Of a DNA stretch of 64,000 nt, positions 60,196 to 64,000 are shown one piece after another. The stretch is from Niastella caeni. Its GTDB lineage: Bacteria; Bacteroidota; Bacteroidia; Chitinophagales; Chitinophagaceae. The notes beneath the pieces were generated by a model. That model made no database searches, had not been told where the DNA came from, and saw nothing but the letters and a program-made list of their open reading frames with translations. Position 1 is the first letter of the stretch. The number at the start of each line of letters is the position of its first letter. The position numbers and the translations under genes are program-made. The stretch lies in the NCBI RefSeq assembly GCF_004834005.1, contig NZ_STFF01000001.1, forward strand, positions 1,239,347 to 1,303,346. Reading direction: 5' to 3'.

Positions 60196-62829
60196 TTATC
60201 GCTTGATCACTACCTCCTTATTCAGTACATTTCCACTTGTAGGGTTAGGTTCACCTGGCTGACTACCACCCACGCTAATTTGAACATTGCCCGTAAGCGG
60301 CAATTGCTTTCCATTGGCATCTACATAAGTAAGATCGCCGGGCGATACCATGAAACTAACCACTTTGCTTTCTGATGGTTTTAAAGCTATTCGCTTAAAT
60401 CCTTTCAATGCTCTTAATGGTGTTGTAATAGAAGTATTCTGGTTCGCAACATACAATTGAACCACTTCATCACCAGCCAGCTTGCCTGTATTGGTAACCC
60501 GAACCGAAACACGAATGGCTTTTCCTTTTTCTATAGTTGCAGGCATTTGCAACTGATCATAACGAAAGGTGGTATAACTAAGGCCATAGCCAAAGCCATA
60601 CAATGGCTTTCCGGTAAAATACCGGTATGTACGGTTCTTCATTGAATATTCCTCAAATGCTGGCAGATCATTATCACTCTTGTAAAAAGTAACTGGTAAA
60701 CGACCCGATGGATTATAATCACCGAAAAGCATGTCCGCAACTGCCGTTCCTGCGGCTTGTCCGCCATACCAGGCATTTACAATAGCAGGAATATTTTCCG
60801 ACTCCCACGGTGTGGCAATAGCGCTGCCTGTCATCATTACAAATACAACTGGCTTTCCGGTAGCATGCAACGCTTTCATTAATTCGGTTTGTACTGCAGG
60901 AAGCAGGATGCTGGTCCTGTCACCACCCCTGAAGCCCGGGTCACTTACTTTCATTTCCTCCCCTTCCAACTGTGGCGAAATACCGCCCACAAAAATGAAA
61001 GCATCTGCGTCGCTGATCTTTTTCGCCAATGCACTGAAATCCGTTACGGTAGTTTTACCTGTGTTCATTTTCATGGTGGCTTTGCCTTCGCCCTGCCAGT
61101 ATTCCACTACCAGGTTGTAAACCGAATCTTTCTCCGTTTTGAGCGTATACGATGCAATATCCCTGGGCTTTCTTGTCCAGGAGTTGAAGATCGTTTTACC
61201 ATTGATCATAAACCGTAAGCCATCATCGGCTTCCAACTCGAAAGTAATTGCACCGTCGCCTGGTGCTTTGTAATCGGTAACGTAGCGGGCTGAAAAATCA
61301 TTGGCACGCAGATTGTCAAAAACAGTTTCGCCTTCCTGCCAGTTATGATCGATGCGTTGTTCAAAAACCGTTGCTATTGGCTCCCCGCTCAGTTCCCTGT
61401 TTTTGTAATAGGTTGCTTTGATCCCTGCTTTTCCTTCAAACGAACACGCGCTGCTGATATCAATGTATTCAAGGATGTTGTTATTGGTATAATTAACCGC
61501 TTTCTCATACACTACCTGTGCAGTGGTTCCCACTTTATCTTTTATTCCCTGCAATATAGTGGTGAGTTTTGAAGGCGTTCCATTATAATTGCCCAATGGC
61601 GCAATCACATTGTCGGCATTCGGTCCCAGCACAACAATTTTTTTCAGGTCTTTTTTCAATGGCAGGGTATTATTGCTATTCTTCAATAACACGATCGATT
61701 CGTGGGCCATATCCAAAGCATGCTTTCCATGTGCCGCTGCCTCCAGCGCTGTTGCTGGTGTTTGTGCATACTTCACCATCGCAGGCGGATCAAACATACC
61801 TAACCGGAACCTTATAAGAAAAAGCCGTTTTACTGAAACATCAATTTGCTGCTCGGTGATCTTTTTCTCTTTTACTGCCTGTACCAACGCTTTATAGGCA
61901 TCTGTTCCGCAATCGATATCCGTACCATGATACACGGCATCGGCGGATGCGGATGCTGCATCGGGATGTGTTTTATGATTTTTAAAGAAATCGTCAATAG
62001 CCCAACAATCAGATGTTACATAGCCTTTAAAGCGCCATTGATTGCGCAATATATCCGTCATCAACAGGTCACTGGCACAACAAGGTTGTTTTTTGAAGGC
62101 GTTATAGGCGCACATGACGCCGGCAACTTTTGAGTCTATGACCAGCTTTTTAAATGCCGGCAGGTACGTATCCCACAGATCATAGTTGCTTACATCGGCA
62201 TTAAATACATGGCGCTCGGGTTCGGGACCGCTGTGTACCGCATAGTGCTTGGCGCAGGCAGCGGCCTTCAGGTATTTGGGATCATTACCCTGTAATCCAC
62301 GAACAAATGCATCGCCTAACATAGCCGTGAGATAAGGGTCTTCACCATAGGTTTCCTGTCCCCGCCCCCATCTTGGATCGCGAAAAATATTTATGTTGGG
62401 TGTCCAGTAAGTAAGTCCGAGATAACGGGAATTCGTTTTTCCAGCTGCTACCGCCTTATTATAAATCACTCTTCCTTCCAAAGCCGAAAAATCGGCCATC
62501 TTAAAAAGGGCGGCGGTATCGAAGGTGGCCGCCATGGCAATCGCCTGCGGATAAACGGTTACATTGTATGGGGTCCTTGCCACGCCATGAAGCGTTTCGT
62601 TCCACCAGTCATAAGCAAGTAATTCAAGCCGTGGAATAGCGGGCGAAGCGTTAAGCATTTGCGACACCTTTTCTTCCAGCGTCATGCGGCTCACCAGGTC
62701 ATTAACCCGCTCTTCGAAAGAAAGATTATGATTTTGGTAAGGGAATTTCCAGTTCTGGGCATTTGCACCCACACTCATTAGTAAGCAAGCCGTTACCAAT
62801 GGATAAAGAAAATAACGTTTGATTTTCAT
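60196..62829 (-). CDS. Glycoside hydrolase family 3 protein with PA14 domain (beta-xylosidase/beta-glucosidase type)
   Basis: The 877-residue exported enzyme starts at 62829 (MKIKRYFLYPLVTACLLMSVG) with a signal peptide. The GH3 N-terminal barrel (about 35-330) has the substrate loop AACAKHYAVHSGPEPERH and the catalytic Asp in KGYVTSDCWAIDDFF. The alpha/beta sandwich follows and is interrupted by a PA14 domain (about 455-590, GIKATYYKNRELSGEPIATVF and FELEADDGLRFMINGK), which often binds carbohydrate. A fibronectin-III-like domain closes the protein (RVSVRVTNTGKLAGDEVVQLYV). Relatives release xylose or glucose from plant polymers; the exact sugar is unknown. It lies 106 bp after a serine-hydrolase gene on the same strand. 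Confidence 0.92.
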   Translation of the reverse strand: MKIKRYFLYPLVTACLLMSVGANAQNWKFPYQNHNLSFEERVNDLVSRMTLEEKVSQMLNASPAIPRLELLAYDWWNETLHGVARTPYNVTVYPQAIAMAATFDTAALFKMADFSALEGRVIYNKAVAAGKTNSRYLGLTYWTPNINIFRDPRWGRGQETYGEDPYLTAMLGDAFVRGLQGNDPKYLKAAACAKHYAVHSGPEPERHVFNADVSNYDLWDTYLPAFKKLVIDSKVAGVMCAYNAFKKQPCCASDLLMTDILRNQWRFKGYVTSDCWAIDDFFKNHKTHPDAASASADAVYHGTDIDCGTDAYKALVQAVKEKKITEQQIDVSVKRLFLIRFRLGMFDPPAMVKYAQTPATALEAAAHGKHALDMAHESIVLLKNSNNTLPLKKDLKKIVVLGPNADNVIAPLGNYNGTPSKLTTILQGIKDKVGTTAQVVYEKAVNYTNNNILEYIDISSACSFEGKAGIKATYYKNRELSGEPIATVFEQRIDHNWQEGETVFDNLRANDFSARYVTDYKAPGDGAITFELEADDGLRFMINGKTIFNSWTRKPRDIASYTLKTEKDSVYNLVVEYWQGEGKATMKMNTGKTTVTDFSALAKKISDADAFIFVGGISPQLEGEEMKVSDPGFRGGDRTSILLPAVQTELMKALHATGKPVVFVMMTGSAIATPWESENIPAIVNAWYGGQAAGTAVADMLFGDYNPSGRLPVTFYKSDNDLPAFEEYSMKNRTYRYFTGKPLYGFGYGLSYTTFRYDQLQMPATIEKGKAIRVSVRVTNTGKLAGDEVVQLYVANQNTSITTPLRALKGFKRIALKPSESKVVSFMVSPGDLTYVDANGKQLPLTGNVQISVGGSQPGEPNPTSGNVLNKEVVIKR

Positions 62830-62934
62830 ATGCATTAATCTTATTGGCAACAGCAAAGTAAGGTTTTATGCGCATCAAAGTGAGTATACAAAATGGTCGA
62901 AATGGTATAAAAATGTTCAAAATGACGCCAATCA

Positions 62935-64000
62935 TCATTTTACCCGGGCGTGAGCTGTATCCTTTAATGCATCCCGCACCATCAACGGCAAAACCGGACT
63001 GGCATAGAAAGAAGAAAAGCCATTTTTAAAACCTGTTATGTGTGTAATAAAAAATCCATACAACTTATTTTTAAGGTCTATCCAGGGATAAGCACCGGCC
63101 CACGATGGACTGCTAATTAATGTTGCTTCACCTTGTGCATTCACTTCTTCCCGCCATTCTCCCAAACCATAAATGTCATTTGACCGGCGATCCCTGATCT
63201 TTACAATAAATTTTTCTCCTGTAGCGTCAGCCGCCAACACCTGGTTCGACTGCATAGTACGGATAACTTCTTCCGACAAGATCCGTTTGCCTTTATACAT
63301 TCCGCGGTTATAGATCATGGAAAGAAAATTTATGTAATCGGTCAGCGTAGAGCGGGCGCCGCCGCCCAGCATAGGGGCATGACCACCCGATGAATCCACT
63401 GGCGTAAAGTGAGTAGATGACATATCCAATGGTACAGCAATCTTTTCGCGAAACAACGTTTCCCAATCTTTACCGGTCGCCAATTCCGCCATGCGCCCGG
63501 CAACTTGCATGGCCAAACCGCCATACTTGAATTTTGTACCGGGTAATGTATCGGCAGGCAAGGGTACTATATGCGCAACCGACTCTGTTAAATTCTGGTA
63601 TATATCAATGGGCTTATCGACGGGCTGATAATCGGGATAGCCAGCGGTATGTGAAAGCAATTGCGCCAGGGTGGCCTGTCCTTTTTCATCCTTAAACTCC
63701 GGCAACCATTTGCTCACCTTATCATTCCAATGCAGTTTGCCTTCATCCACTAACGCGGCAATGGTAGCTGCGGCCAACCATTTGCCTGCCGATGCAATGA
63801 ACACAACGGTTTCAGGTTGGTAACTGCCATAATACTTTTTATGAATTACCTGGTTGTCTTTAACCAACATAAAGCCTGCACCTTTGTAATACCCGGTGTC
63901 TATCCAACTGTTTATTTTGTCATCCAGGCGAGAGAAATCATAATGGGTTTGAACGGCTTTTTTTGATTGGGCAATGCTTAGCTGCGTGCAAAATGTCAAT
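62935..64000 (-). CDS. Serine beta-lactamase-like hydrolase (partial; start beyond the window)
   Basis: About 354 residues are visible. The catalytic SxxK is IASAGKWLAAA (S70-A-G-K73 of the visible part), and the following LAQLLSHTAGYPDYQPVDKP and KYGGLAMQVAGRMAE regions are typical of class C/beta-lactamase-family hydrolases. A central QSNQVL and late GAYPWIDLKNKLYGFFITH match the penicillin-binding-like fold. The first visible residues (TFCTQLSIAQS) look like the end of a signal peptide, so the true start is probably just outside. The real reaction may be esterase or peptidase, as annotated members often are. It precedes the GH3 gene. Confidence 0.85.
   Translation of the reverse strand, partial: LTFCTQLSIAQSKKAVQTHYDFSRLDDKINSWIDTGYYKGAGFMLVKDNQVIHKKYYGSYQPETVVFIASAGKWLAAATIAALVDEGKLHWNDKVSKWLPEFKDEKGQATLAQLLSHTAGYPDYQPVDKPIDIYQNLTESVAHIVPLPADTLPGTKFKYGGLAMQVAGRMAELATGKDWETLFREKIAVPLDMSSTHFTPVDSSGGHAPMLGGGARSTLTDYINFLSMIYNRGMYKGKRILSEEVIRTMQSNQVLAADATGEKFIVKIRDRRSNDIYGLGEWREEVNAQGEATLISSPSWAGAYPWIDLKNKLYGFFITHITGFKNGFSSFYASPVLPLMVRDALKDTAHARVK

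Noticed and set aside
1..64000. Search for CRISPR arrays, insertion sequences, phage genes, integrases and defence systems
   Set aside because: No regularly spaced direct repeats, transposase motifs or phage structural genes were seen. The repeats present are small intergenic or in-frame palindromes.

Overview
The window reads as a chromosomal segment of a Bacteroidota bacterium, most likely family Chitinophagaceae (Niastella/Chitinophaga-like). The evidence is a complete gldKLMN type IX secretion/gliding cluster, several promoters matching the Bacteroidota pattern (TTG about 19-20 nt upstream of TAnnTTTG), TonB-dependent receptors, and lineage-typical families such as DUF4783 and DUF4271. 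The family-level placement is inference. I see no phage, insertion sequence, transposase, CRISPR array, toxin-antitoxin or recognisable defence locus.

Layout. 1-1464: the end of one gene, a small exported helical protein often found beside ECF sigma factors, and a metallo-beta-lactamase-fold hydrolase. 1638-7762 (minus): the elongasome operon mreB-mreC-mreD-mrdA-rodA. 8244-19806: mixed housekeeping genes (MFS transporter, tryptophan 2,3-dioxygenase, purD, POT peptide transporter, apaG, isocitrate dehydrogenase, SUI1/YciH, nadC, DUF4783, gpmI). 19975-21768: a solitary cytochrome oxidase subunit I. 22128-26783: an ECF sigma factor, a membrane-anchored beta-barrel protein, a lipoprotein and uvrC. 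27285-32189 (minus): gldN-gldM-gldL-gldK in reverse order, behind a good promoter. 32338-39518: a DUF255 thioredoxin-like protein, hemD, DUF4271, a BamA/TamA-like barrel and hemW. 39801-39911: an unlisted 36-residue membrane microprotein with its own terminator. 40059-46945 (minus): gpsA, an HlyD/TolC export pair without a pump, a Cys/Met-type PLP enzyme and an APC permease. 47002-49068: a TonB receptor.

49139-57625 is a coherent vitamin B12 acquisition and salvage locus on the plus strand: promoter, cobalamin riboswitch, btuB, a DUF6580 membrane protein, a BtuF-like binding protein without a signal peptide, a CWC zinc-type protein, cobU, a DUF71 ATPase, cobT, cobS and cobC. Together they import corrinoids and rebuild the nucleotide loop. 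The distal end holds tRNA-Arg(CCG), a frameshifted secreted-protein gene, small hypothetical genes, a GH3/PA14 glycosidase and the start-truncated end of a serine beta-lactamase-like hydrolase.

The most unusual material is repeat biology rather than a new enzyme system. (i) A G+C-rich palindromic element sits in frame inside unrelated coding genes (kynA-type TDO, cobU, the DUF255 gene, possibly the DUF71 gene), recalling Rickettsia palindromic elements. (ii) A 130-160 bp terminator-centred element occurs twice, inverted, between two convergent gene pairs. (iii) Other intergenic micro-repeat families recur, one forming an extra long stem in the B12 riboswitch. The gene content is otherwise ordinary for the group.
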